Origin: Candidatus Accumulibacter sp. UBA704
GTDB taxonomy: Bacteria; Pseudomonadota; Gammaproteobacteria; Burkholderiales; Rhodocyclaceae
Assembly: GCA_002304785.1 (NCBI GenBank)
Contig: DBMG01000061.1
Coordinates: 1 to 18,284, forward strand
Length of the DNA stretch: 18,284 nucleotides
Reading direction: 5' to 3'
The notes under the pieces are model-generated. The model did not search any database, was not told the origin of the DNA, and saw nothing but the letters and a program-made list of their open reading frames with translations. Of this stretch, positions 6,616 through 13,409 are shown in pieces (position 1 is the first letter of the stretch; the number at the start of each line of letters is the position of its first letter). The translations under genes were made by a program, and so were the position numbers.

Positions 6616-9021
6616 ATGTCAAATGCCGTTGCACTGGACACCGGGAAACTCTATCGGCGCTGCGATCCAGATATCTTTGTATTCCGCACGACGGATGAAC
6701 TGCCGGCGACCACAGAAATCATCGGACAGGAGCGTGCCGTGGATGCCATCGAATTCGGCATCGACATCCAGCGTCCCGGCTACAACCTGTTTGTCCTCGG
6801 CGAATCGGGTAGCGGCCGGCATTCGGTAGTACGGCGGATACTCGAGGCCAACGCCGCCCGGGAGGCTCTGCCCAGCGACTGGTGCTACATCAACAACTTC
6901 ACCGAAGCCAACAAGCCGCGTCTGTTGCGCGTCCCGGCCGGACGGGGAGGTCAACTGAAGCGCGACATGCAACGATTCGTGGCCGAACTGTCGACGGCCA
7001 TCCAGTCGGCGTTTGAAAGCGACGAATACCGTCTGCGCCTCGAGGCCATCAACAACGCTTTCAAGGAGAAGGAGGAGACAGCCCTGCAGGAACTGGGCAA
7101 GGCGGCCTCCGGGGATGGCGTGGTGTTGTTGCGCACGCCTCACGGTTTTGTGTTCGCGCCGGTTTCCGGTGAGGAAGCGATGTCGCATGAGGAATTCGAC
7201 AAGCTTCCGGAAGAGGAAAAGGCGCGTATCGGGAAATTGATCGAGGATCATAGCGAGCGGTTGAGACAACTCATGCTCCAGTTGCCGCGCTGGCGCCGTG
7301 ATACGCAGTCGCAGATAAAGGAAGCCAGCCGCGAGTTCCTGAGCCTGGCTGTCGGGCATCTGATCGACGAGCTGCGCGACAACTATTCCGATCTGCCCGA
7401 GGTCCTGGCGTTTCTCGACGACGTCACGAACGACGTCATCGAAGAGGGAGAGCAATTACGCGAGCAGCCGAAATCGGACGGGGACACCTCGAGCAGTGTG
7501 ATCAGCGGCAGCCTGTCGACGCTCCGCTATCAGGTCAATCTGCTGGTCGACAATGCCGGCGTCAGCGTTGCGCCGGTGGTTTATGAGGACAACCCGATCT
7601 ATCCCAATCTGGTCGGGCGCGTCGATCACATCGCCCAGATGGGAACCCTGCTGACCAATTTCACCCTGATCAAGCCAGGGGCGTTGCACCGGGCCAACGG
7701 CGGCTATATCGTTCTCGATGCGCTCAAGCTGCTGATGCAGCCATATGCCTGGGAGGGACTCAAGCGCTCGCTGCAGGCCAATCAGGTACGCATCGAATCG
7801 CTTGGGCAGGCCTGGGGCCTGGTCAGCACGATCTCGCTGGAACCCGAGCCCATGCCATTGAAGGTCAAGGTGGTGCTGATCGGCGAACGGCGCATCTACT
7901 ATCTGCTTAAGGCGCTCGATCCGGATTTTGCCGAACTCTTCAAGATCCCGGCTGATTTCGAGAACGAATTGCCGCGTGACGACGACACCTCTCGCCAGTA
8001 CGCGGAATACTTGGCGACGCTGATTCGGGGATCCGGGCTGCGCCCGTTCGACCGGGAAGCGGTGGCGCGCATCGTCGAACACGCGGCCCGCCTGTGCGAG
8101 GACGCGGAGCGCCTGACCGCCAACCGTCGGCAGATGATGGATCTGTTGCAGGAAGCCGACCACTGGGCCGGCAAGGCCGGGCGAAAGTCCGTGCAGCGCG
8201 AGGATGTGGAAACAGCCCTGGCTGCGCGCATACGCCGCGTCGACCGAATACGCTGCAAGTATCAGGAAGAAATCCTGCGCAACACATTGCTGATCTCGGT
8301 GACGGATGGCCGCGTCGGGCAGGTCAACGGGCTGGCGGTGCTTTCCCTCGACGATTTCATGTTTGCCCATCCGGTACGCATCACGGCGACGGCGCGCGTT
8401 GGCGAAGGGGACGTGATCGATATTGAGCGCGAGGCCGAACTGGGCGGGCCGATTCACTCGAAGGGCGTGATGATTCTCTCCTCGTTCATCGGCGCACGCT
8501 ACTCGCGCACTATCCCGCTTTCCCTGGCGGCGAGCCTCGTCTTCGAGCAGTCGTACGGACCGGTCGAAGGCGATAGCGCATCCATGGCCGAACTTTGCGC
8601 CTTGCTGTCCGTTCTGTCCGATGTCCCGATTCGTCAGTCGCTGGCGATTACCGGTTCGGTCAACCAGTTCGGGGACATGCAGGCCATCGGGGGCGTCAAT
8701 GAAAAGATCGAGGGTTTTTTCGATATTTGCCAGGCGCGTGGGTTGACGGGAGGGCAGGGGGTGTTGATTCCTGTCTCCAACGTCAAGCACTTGATGCTGC
8801 GACAGGATGTGGTCAGCGCCTGCGCTGCCGGAAAATTCCTCGTATACGCCGTGCACAACGTCGATGAAGCCATCGAGTTGCTGACGGGCGTTCCCGTCGA
8901 AACCATCAACGCCAAGGTGGCGGCGCAACTGGCCGTACTTTCAGCGGCGCGTCGGGATTTCGCAGCGGAGCAGCACCATGCCTTTATAGAGGGCAAAACC
9001 GGGGCGCAGAAGGGCGGCTGA
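6616..9021 (+). CDS. LonB-type (YcbZ-like) ATP-dependent protease family protein
   Basis: This 801-residue protein is read from the ATG at 6616, preceded by AAGAAAGGA; an upstream TTG at 6586 adds ten unlikely residues. The N-terminal AAA-like region is interrupted by a charged, helical insert (about residues 110-260), probably coiled coil. The Walker A position reads GESGSGRH (62-69): the usual Lys is Arg68 and the Ser/Thr is His69. The C-terminal S16 peptidase domain is intact: GDSAS carries catalytic Ser654, and VNEKIEG carries Lys697. The 43-residue spacing equals that of the Ser-Lys dyad in E. coli Lon. GYIVLDALKLL and the arginine-rich segments after it fit the COG1067 Lon-related group rather than classic LonA, whose N-terminal substrate domain is absent. 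Substrates are unknown. The gene is 57 bases after the pyruvyl transferase gene, possibly in the same transcript. Confidence 0.9.
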   Translation: MSNAVALDTGKLYRRCDPDIFVFRTTDELPATTEIIGQERAVDAIEFGIDIQRPGYNLFVLGESGSGRHSVVRRILEANAAREALPSDWCYINNFTEANKPRLLRVPAGRGGQLKRDMQRFVAELSTAIQSAFESDEYRLRLEAINNAFKEKEETALQELGKAASGDGVVLLRTPHGFVFAPVSGEEAMSHEEFDKLPEEEKARIGKLIEDHSERLRQLMLQLPRWRRDTQSQIKEASREFLSLAVGHLIDELRDNYSDLPEVLAFLDDVTNDVIEEGEQLREQPKSDGDTSSSVISGSLSTLRYQVNLLVDNAGVSVAPVVYEDNPIYPNLVGRVDHIAQMGTLLTNFTLIKPGALHRANGGYIVLDALKLLMQPYAWEGLKRSLQANQVRIESLGQAWGLVSTISLEPEPMPLKVKVVLIGERRIYYLLKALDPDFAELFKIPADFENELPRDDDTSRQYAEYLATLIRGSGLRPFDREAVARIVEHAARLCEDAERLTANRRQMMDLLQEADHWAGKAGRKSVQREDVETALAARIRRVDRIRCKYQEEILRNTLLISVTDGRVGQVNGLAVLSLDDFMFAHPVRITATARVGEGDVIDIEREAELGGPIHSKGVMILSSFIGARYSRTIPLSLAASLVFEQSYGPVEGDSASMAELCALLSVLSDVPIRQSLAITGSVNQFGDMQAIGGVNEKIEGFFDICQARGLTGGQGVLIPVSNVKHLMLRQDVVSACAAGKFLVYAVHNVDEAIELLTGVPVETINAKVAAQLAVLSAARRDFAAEQHHAFIEGKTGAQKGG

Positions 9022-9026
9022 TTTCG

Positions 9027-10367
9027 TCACATACTCTTGCGGTCGACCTGCTGCGCCAATTCGCGGAGCGTCGTGGAAATCTCCACCGGATAGGGAACCG
9101 CAGCTTCAAGGCCTCGCCACGGTGGCGCGATGCGGGCGAGTTGTGCCCGCGCGTAGTCGCGTGCTTGTGCCAATGTCGGCGAAGCGACGGTGCGTTTTCC
9201 TCCGCGCATCGCGCATTCGAGAAGCGGCGTGCCGGTGACTTCATCGCCTTCCAGCGCGAGCGTGTCTCCGCTCATTCTTCCTTCGGCATCGAAGCGCCGG
9301 AACACTTGCTTGCGCCCCGGCCAGCTGGCTTTCCCTTCCGAACGCTTGCGCCGCGCGGAGCCGGCGTACTCCTGGAGTTTATAGGCGCATTCCAGATACG
9401 GGCAGTCGTCGGAGGTGTTCATGCGCGTACCGACGCCGAAGCCGTCGATCGGCGCCTTCGCCGCCAACAGCGCCTGCACGGCGTATTCATCGAGATTGCC
9501 GCTGGCGAAGATGTGGACGTTGGGCAGGCCGCCTTCGTCGAGGATGGCCCGGACTCGGGAGGCATGGCAGCCGAGGTCGCCGCTGTCGATGCGCACTGCC
9601 TGGATTTCGATGCCTTCGTGGCTCAGCTTGCGGGCCAGCGGCACGATGGCGCGGGCAGCCGCTTCGGTGTCGTAGGTGTCGATGAGCAGGGTGGTGGCTT
9701 TGGGGTGAGAGTGCGAGAAGTCTTCGAATGCCCCGAGTTCGTCTTCGTGCGCCTGGATGAACGAGTGCGCCATGGTGCCGAATAGCGGGATGTTCCAGCG
9801 CATGCCGGCCTGTACGTTCGACGTGCCGTCGAAGCCGGCCAGGAAGCTGGTGCGTGCGGACAACAATCCCGCTTCCGCGCCATGTGCGCGGCGCAGCCCG
9901 AAATCGACGAGCAGGCTGTCGGGTGCGACCAGTCGCACTCGGGCGGCCTTGGTGGCGATCAGCGTCTGGAATTGCAGCAGATTGATGATGCGTGTTTCGA
10001 CCAGTTGCGCTTCCCGCAGCGGCGCCACCACGCGCAGGATCGGTTCGTTGGCGTAGAAGGGGGTTCCTTCGGGCATGGCCCACACCTCGCCGGTGAAACG
10101 CAGATCGGCCAGCGCGTCGACGAAGCGTTCGTGGAAACGGCCGCAGTTGCGCAGCCAGTGAAGTTCATCGGCACTGAAATGCAGGTTTTCGAGGTAATCC
10201 AGAACCTGCTCAAGTCCCGCAGCAAGCAGGAAGTTGCGGTTCTCGGGCAGCTTGCGCACGAAAAACTCGAAGACCGCCGTGTCGTCCAACCCCTTGTCGA
10301 AATACGCCTGCAGCATGGTCAGTTGATACAGGTCGGTGAGCAGGGCGCTTTCAGTTGCGTTGTTCAA
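9027..10367 (-). CDS. pncB: Nicotinate phosphoribosyltransferase
   Basis: This enzyme converts nicotinate and PRPP (with ATP) to nicotinate mononucleotide in NAD salvage. It has 446 residues. Family signatures are LTDLYQLTM (10-18), DFGLRRAHG (155-163), GTMAHSF (197-203, with His201 as the likely phosphorylated residue) and the IDSGDLG phosphate-binding segment. The start must be the TTG at 10367-10365, because LTDLYQLTM lies before the first internal Met; GGAG is suitably placed just upstream, inside the pncA stop region. Only two bases separate it from pncA, so the two form an operon in which the nicotinamidase product is the substrate of this enzyme. It converges on the Lon-like gene with a five-base gap and no visible terminator. 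Confidence 0.96.
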   Translation of the reverse strand: MNNATESALLTDLYQLTMLQAYFDKGLDDTAVFEFFVRKLPENRNFLLAAGLEQVLDYLENLHFSADELHWLRNCGRFHERFVDALADLRFTGEVWAMPEGTPFYANEPILRVVAPLREAQLVETRIINLLQFQTLIATKAARVRLVAPDSLLVDFGLRRAHGAEAGLLSARTSFLAGFDGTSNVQAGMRWNIPLFGTMAHSFIQAHEDELGAFEDFSHSHPKATTLLIDTYDTEAAARAIVPLARKLSHEGIEIQAVRIDSGDLGCHASRVRAILDEGGLPNVHIFASGNLDEYAVQALLAAKAPIDGFGVGTRMNTSDDCPYLECAYKLQEYAGSARRKRSEGKASWPGRKQVFRRFDAEGRMSGDTLALEGDEVTGTPLLECAMRGGKRTVASPTLAQARDYARAQLARIAPPWRGLEAAVPYPVEISTTLRELAQQVDRKSM

Positions 10368-10369
10368 GA

Positions 10370-10939
10370 TCAGTTCTCCAGGGCGACGGCGCCGGCGGCG
10401 ATCATTTCCGCTACGGCCCGGTCACCGTCTCCGGGTTGCACGTTGACGGCGCGGATGGCCGCCGTCAATAACTGGACGCCGTAATTCAGCCGAAGCGCGT
10501 CACGGACGGAATTGAGCACGCAATAATCAGTGGCGAGTCCGCCGACAAAGAGCCGCAGTACACCTCGTTGCAGCAGAAGCTGCTGCAGCTCGGTTCCGGC
10601 GAAACCCGAATAGGCGTCGGCATCCTTGCGGGTGGCCTTGCTGACGATGGTGGCGTCGGCGGGGAGCTTCAAGCCATCAGCAAATGCAGCCCCATCGGTG
10701 CCGGCGACACAGTGCGGCGGCCAAGGTCCACCGTGCGGCTGGAAGGAACAGTGATCGGCCGGATGCCAGTCGCGGGTGGCGAACACGGGAAGTCCGGCCG
10801 AGGTGAAGCGGGAAATCCAGTCGTTGAGTGGAGCGATGACCTGATCGCCGTCGGGAACGGCAAGGCGACCGCCCGGCAGGAAGTCTTTCTGCGCATCGAC
10901 GATCAGGAGAGCGTCGCCCTGTTGTGGTTGAGTGGTCAT
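10370..10939 (-). CDS. pncA: Nicotinamidase
   Basis: This enzyme hydrolyses nicotinamide to nicotinate and ammonia in the cytoplasm, the first step of the pyridine nucleotide salvage branch completed by pncB. It is a 189-residue isochorismatase-fold protein, slightly shorter than the E. coli enzyme. The catalytic triad is visible: Asp15 in IVDAQKDF, Lys101 in IVSKATRKD and Cys140 in GGLATDYCV. The metal ligands Asp57 and His59 are in RDWHPADH, and His76 is in WPPHC. The TRKDADAYSGF segment after the lysine is also typical. The ATG is preceded by GGAAGG on the minus strand. A minus-strand TATAAT at 10981-10976 lies about 37 bases upstream and could be its -10 element, though its -35 is poor. 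The gene is divergent from the PyrR-like gene. Confidence 0.96.
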   Translation of the reverse strand: MTTQPQQGDALLIVDAQKDFLPGGRLAVPDGDQVIAPLNDWISRFTSAGLPVFATRDWHPADHCSFQPHGGPWPPHCVAGTDGAAFADGLKLPADATIVSKATRKDADAYSGFAGTELQQLLLQRGVLRLFVGGLATDYCVLNSVRDALRLNYGVQLLTAAIRAVNVQPGDGDRAVAEMIAAGAVALEN

Positions 10940-10955
10940 GGCTACGCCCTTCCGG

Positions 10956-10983
10956 TTGAATTAAATGGTGCCGTGATTATAGT
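10956..10983. promoter_or_regulatory. Putative overlapping divergent promoters of pncA and the PyrR-like gene
   Basis: On the plus strand TTGAAT (10956-10961) and TATAGT (10978-10983) are separated by 16 bp, a fair sigma-70-type promoter. It would give a leader of roughly 100 nt for the PyrR-like gene. On the minus strand the same place reads TATAAT (10981-10976), a perfect -10 for pncA, but without a good -35. The two -10 elements overlap, so the promoters would be mutually exclusive. The calls come from consensus matching only. Confidence 0.4.
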
Positions 10984-11046
10984 TCCAGTTTTCCGGCGGG
11001 AAGGCCAGGCGCGGAGGTGTTTGGCTATGATGAAAGAGGCGGGGAT

Positions 11047-11069
11047 AAAAAAGCGGGACTTCCCGCCTT
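11047..11069 (-). terminator. Minus-strand rho-independent terminator in front of the PyrR-like gene
   Basis: Read on the minus strand, the stem GCGGG-AAGT-CCCGC (plus-strand arms 11053-11057 and 11062-11066) is followed at once by six Ts (11052-11047). This is the layout of an intrinsic terminator. No minus-strand gene ends here. It would stop antisense transcription arriving from suhB through the PyrR-like gene before it reaches pncA. On the plus strand the same stem sits in the leader of the PyrR-like gene, just before its ribosome-binding site. Confidence 0.5.
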
Positions 11070-11093
11070 CGTAATCCTTTAGAAGGGAACAAC

Positions 11094-11660
11094 ATGGACC
11101 GGCCACTTGGAAGACGAACCTGTCTTTACGATACCGCGCAGTTCGAAGTGGTGGTGGACGGCATGGCCCGCGATGCCGCCGGCTTGCTGACCGGTCGCCA
11201 GAAAATCGCCATGGTCGGGGTTCTTCGCCGGGGAGCACCGTTGGCCGACCGCCTGGCACAAATCATGGTGCGCCGGTTTGGTATTGCTCCGCCCGTGCGC
11301 CTCGATCTGTCCGTCAAGCGATATGCAGACGACCTGACGTTGCTTCATCCGCAAACACGCCTGCTGGAGGATGAACGCAATGCTGCGATCGATCTCGCGG
11401 GGTACACGGTGCTGGTCGTTGATGACGTGCTCTATACAGGGCACTCGCTGCTCACGGTGGTGGAATACCTGGCTCGCAAGCAGCCTGCGGAGATTCGCGT
11501 CGTCGCCCTGGTCGACCGGGGCGTCACCCGTCTGCCGGTACGCACCGACGTCGTTGGCGTGCGGCTCGATATCGCTCCGCCGGACATAATCGAGTGCAAT
11601 GTTCCACCGTATGAAAGCGAATTCAGGATCGAGTTGCTGCAGCCGAAAGCCTCGCCCTGA
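11094..11660 (+). CDS. PyrR-like type I phosphoribosyltransferase
   Basis: This 188-residue type I phosphoribosyltransferase has the PRPP-binding loop VLVVDDVLYTGHS at 106-118. The closest resemblance is to PyrR (181 residues in Bacillus): the early V-G-V-L-R-R-G segment, R-L-D-L-S, and LVDRG followed by LPVR-x-D-VVG are PyrR-type features. Bifunctional PyrR proteins have uracil phosphoribosyltransferase activity and, in some bacteria, bind pyr mRNA. The C-terminal part after Val155 (DIAPPDIIECNVPPYESEF) departs from the usual VGKNVPTS ending, so regulatory function is uncertain. The ATG has an AGAAGGGA ribosome-binding site. Upstream lie a candidate promoter at 10956-10983 and a structured leader. 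Its neighbours are pncA (divergent) and suhB (convergent, 11 bases apart). It is not in a pyr operon within this window. Another purine or pyrimidine salvage specificity is possible. Confidence 0.75.
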   Translation: MDRPLGRRTCLYDTAQFEVVVDGMARDAAGLLTGRQKIAMVGVLRRGAPLADRLAQIMVRRFGIAPPVRLDLSVKRYADDLTLLHPQTRLLEDERNAAIDLAGYTVLVVDDVLYTGHSLLTVVEYLARKQPAEIRVVALVDRGVTRLPVRTDVVGVRLDIAPPDIIECNVPPYESEFRIELLQPKASP

Positions 11661-11671
11661 CGGGCGGTTCC

Positions 11672-12484
11672 TCACGCCTGCAAGGCGGGTGTGCGGTGGC
11701 TGTCGATGACCTGCAGCATTTGCGAGAAGATCTTCGGCGTGCCGGCGACGATATTGCCTGTCTTCAGGTGGTTCTCGCCTCCCGAGAGATCGCTGACCAG
11801 CCCTCCGGCTTCCGTGATCAGCAGGCAGCCGGCGGCAATGTCCCAGGGCAGGACACCGAATTCCCAGAAGCCGTCGAAACGTCCGCAGGCCACGTAAGCT
11901 AGATCGAGCGCGGCCGAACCAGCGCGCCGGATTCCCGAGGTACGTTCGGCAAAATCCTTGAATGCGCCCAGATAAGCCCTGGCATGTTCGAAATTGCGGA
12001 ACGGAAAGCCCGTACCCAGCAGGGCTTGTTCCATCCTGTCACATTTGGTGACCCGGATGCGGCGTTCGTTCAGATAGGCGCCGCCGCCCTTGCTGGCGGT
12101 AAACATTTCGTTGCGCACAACGTCGTATACCACCGCCTGATTGGGCTGGCCCTTGTAAGTGAGAGCGATGGACACGGCGTATTGCGGATAGCCGTGAATG
12201 AAATTGGTGGTTCCGTCGAGCGGATCAATGATCCACTGGTAGTCCTTGCCGCTTTCGCTTGCGCCGGAAACGCCGGACTCTTCTGCTAGAATCCCATAGT
12301 CAGGATACGCCTCGCGCAGAATCTCGATGATGGCGGCTTCCGCGGCCTTGTCGACTTCGGTGACGAAATCGTTGTTGAATTTCTTGGGCGTGATCTTGAG
12401 GTGCTCGATGTCCTGCGCGGCGCGGTTGATGATCTGGCTGGCGCGACGAGCGGCCTTGACCATGATGTTCAGAGCTGGATGCAT
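11672..12484 (-). CDS. suhB: SuhB / inositol-1-monophosphatase family protein
   Basis: SuhB is a Mg-dependent inositol monophosphatase that in E. coli also works as a Nus factor in rRNA antitermination complexes. This copy has 270 residues (E. coli 267) with all family motifs: Glu68-Glu69 in ILAEESG, DPLDGTTNF at 87-95 (Asp87 and Asp90 as metal ligands), and PWDIAAG with the third aspartate near residue 216. Its position next to trmJ and the isc genes matches the proteobacterial suhB locus, which supports the suhB assignment over other IMPase paralogues. The leader holds a boxA-like element directly in front of the start codon and a stem-loop just upstream, suggesting autoregulation. The ribosome-binding site is weak and overlaps the boxA. 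The gene converges on the PyrR-like gene. Confidence 0.95.
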   Translation of the reverse strand: MHPALNIMVKAARRASQIINRAAQDIEHLKITPKKFNNDFVTEVDKAAEAAIIEILREAYPDYGILAEESGVSGASESGKDYQWIIDPLDGTTNFIHGYPQYAVSIALTYKGQPNQAVVYDVVRNEMFTASKGGGAYLNERRIRVTKCDRMEQALLGTGFPFRNFEHARAYLGAFKDFAERTSGIRRAGSAALDLAYVACGRFDGFWEFGVLPWDIAAGCLLITEAGGLVSDLSGGENHLKTGNIVAGTPKIFSQMLQVIDSHRTPALQA

Positions 12485-12492
12485 GGCGTGTC

Positions 12493-12503
12493 TTTTAAAG
12501 AGT
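12493..12503 (-). promoter_or_regulatory. boxA-like element at the suhB ribosome-binding region
   Basis: On the minus strand this reads ACTCTTTAAAA and ends eight bases before the suhB ATG. The E. coli rrn boxA core is GCTCTTTAACA, so 9 of 11 positions agree, including the whole CTCTTTAA core. In E. coli a boxA in the suhB 5' leader lets NusB/NusE and SuhB repress suhB translation. The location and sequence here fit the same arrangement. Binding is inferred, not shown. Confidence 0.6.
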
Positions 12504-12505
12504 CC

Positions 12506-12538
12506 GACGGGCGGACGGAGAATTCCGGTTCGCCCGTT
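12506..12538. other. Stem-loop in the suhB-trmJ divergent region
   Basis: ACGGGCG (12507-12513) pairs perfectly with CGCCCGT (12531-12537). Inside, CGGA (516-519 of this kb) pairs with TCCG (524-527) around a GAAT loop, giving a long imperfect hairpin of about 12 pairs. In the suhB transcript it lies only a few bases upstream of the boxA-like element. There is no T-tract on either side, so it is not an obvious terminator. Confidence 0.5.
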
Positions 12539-12564
12539 TCGTTTGTGGAATCGCGTATTTTAAT

Positions 12565-13353
12565 ATGAACCAGCCTTCTTCGTCTTCCCCGGCTTCGGCG
12601 GCTGATCCGCGCAACCGGTTGGCAAAAGTGCGCATCGTCCTGTCCAACACCAGTCATCCCGGGAATATCGGGGCAGCCGCCCGGGCCATGAAAACAATGG
12701 GGTTGTCGCGGTTGTTTCTGATCAACCCGAAGAAATACCCGGACGATGAGGCGGTCGCCCGGGCGGCCGGCGCGGATGATGTGCTTGACATGGCAGTCGT
12801 CTGCAAGACGCTCGACGAGGCGCTCGCAGGTACGGTGTTTTCCGTAGCGCTATCCGCTCGGCACCGCAATCTCGGGCCTGAACGCTCGCAGGCGCGCGAT
12901 ACCGCCCCACTGATCCTGGATAAGGCTGGCGAAGGGGACGTGGCGTTGGTTTTCGGGAACGAAACCGCGGGATTGTCGAATGCCGACGTGCAGCGTTGCC
13001 AGCGGACAGTCTTCATTCCCGCCGACCCGGAATACTCTTCGCTCAATCTCGGGGCGGCGGTGCAGGTGCTTTGTTACGAACTGAGATTGGCGGCACACGG
13101 TGGCCGGCCGACGGAAGTCAGCAGGACCGTTCCGTTTGCTTCTCCGGCGGCGACCAACGACGACATCGAACGCTTTTACGTGCATCTCGAGCGGATCATG
13201 GTGAACACGGGATTTCTCGATCCGAACCAGCCCAGGCGGCTGATGTCCAAATTGCGTCGGCTGTTCGGCCGGGTGACTCTGGAACGCGACGAAATCAACA
13301 TCCTGCGCGGCATACTCGACGCCGTCGAGAAGAATATCCCCGGAAAATCTTGA
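12565..13353 (+). CDS. trmJ: tRNA (cytidine/uridine-2'-O)-methyltransferase TrmJ
   Basis: TrmJ is a SPOUT-class methyltransferase that methylates the 2'-O of nucleotide 32 in several tRNAs using S-adenosylmethionine. It has 262 residues (E. coli 246). Conserved family motifs are NTSHPGNIGAAARAMKTMG (28-46), FGNETAGLS (130-138) and the knot segment IPADPEYSSLNLGAAVQV. The C-terminal LMSKLRRLFGR...NILRGIL matches TrmJ rather than TrmH or TrmL. It is divergent from suhB, as in E. coli. There is no Shine-Dalgarno sequence before the ATG. A possible -10 hexamer TATTTT (12556-12561) ends three bases before it, so the mRNA may be leaderless. The 3' end of the gene contains the cysE promoter and the IscR-like operator. 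Confidence 0.95.
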   Translation: MNQPSSSSPASAADPRNRLAKVRIVLSNTSHPGNIGAAARAMKTMGLSRLFLINPKKYPDDEAVARAAGADDVLDMAVVCKTLDEALAGTVFSVALSARHRNLGPERSQARDTAPLILDKAGEGDVALVFGNETAGLSNADVQRCQRTVFIPADPEYSSLNLGAAVQVLCYELRLAAHGGRPTEVSRTVPFASPAATNDDIERFYVHLERIMVNTGFLDPNQPRRLMSKLRRLFGRVTLERDEINILRGILDAVEKNIPGKS

Positions 13354-13378
13354 TTAAAACAGTCGGGTATTTTAGAAT
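13346..13378 (+). promoter_or_regulatory. cysE promoter overlapped by an IscR type 1-like operator
   Basis: TTGATT (13350-13355) and TAGAAT (13373-13378) have 17-bp spacing and form a good sigma-70-type promoter. The 25 bases at 13346-13370 fit the published type 1 IscR operator consensus at 22 of 25 positions by my alignment. The right half, CAGTCGGGTAT, is an exact match, and the left half is AATCTTGATT. The site covers the -35 and most of the spacer, where bound [2Fe-2S]-IscR would block RNA polymerase. The start lies within the last codons of trmJ. Confidence 0.65.
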
Positions 13379-13409
13379 TACCCTTCAACCGTTATGGAGA
13401 ACTCCTTTC

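Noticed and set aside
6619..8928. Long open frames (278 and 490 codons) on the minus strand opposite the Lon-like gene
   Set aside because: They lie in one frame antisense to a clearly recognisable protease gene, show no family motifs, and are expected from GC-rich codon bias on the plus strand.
12996..13409. Possible N-terminal extension of CysE (138 extra codons in frame)
   Set aside because: It overlaps trmJ in another frame, is not CysE-like, and would put the IscR-like operator and promoter inside the gene. The ATG at 13410 has a ribosome-binding site and a typical CysE N-terminus.
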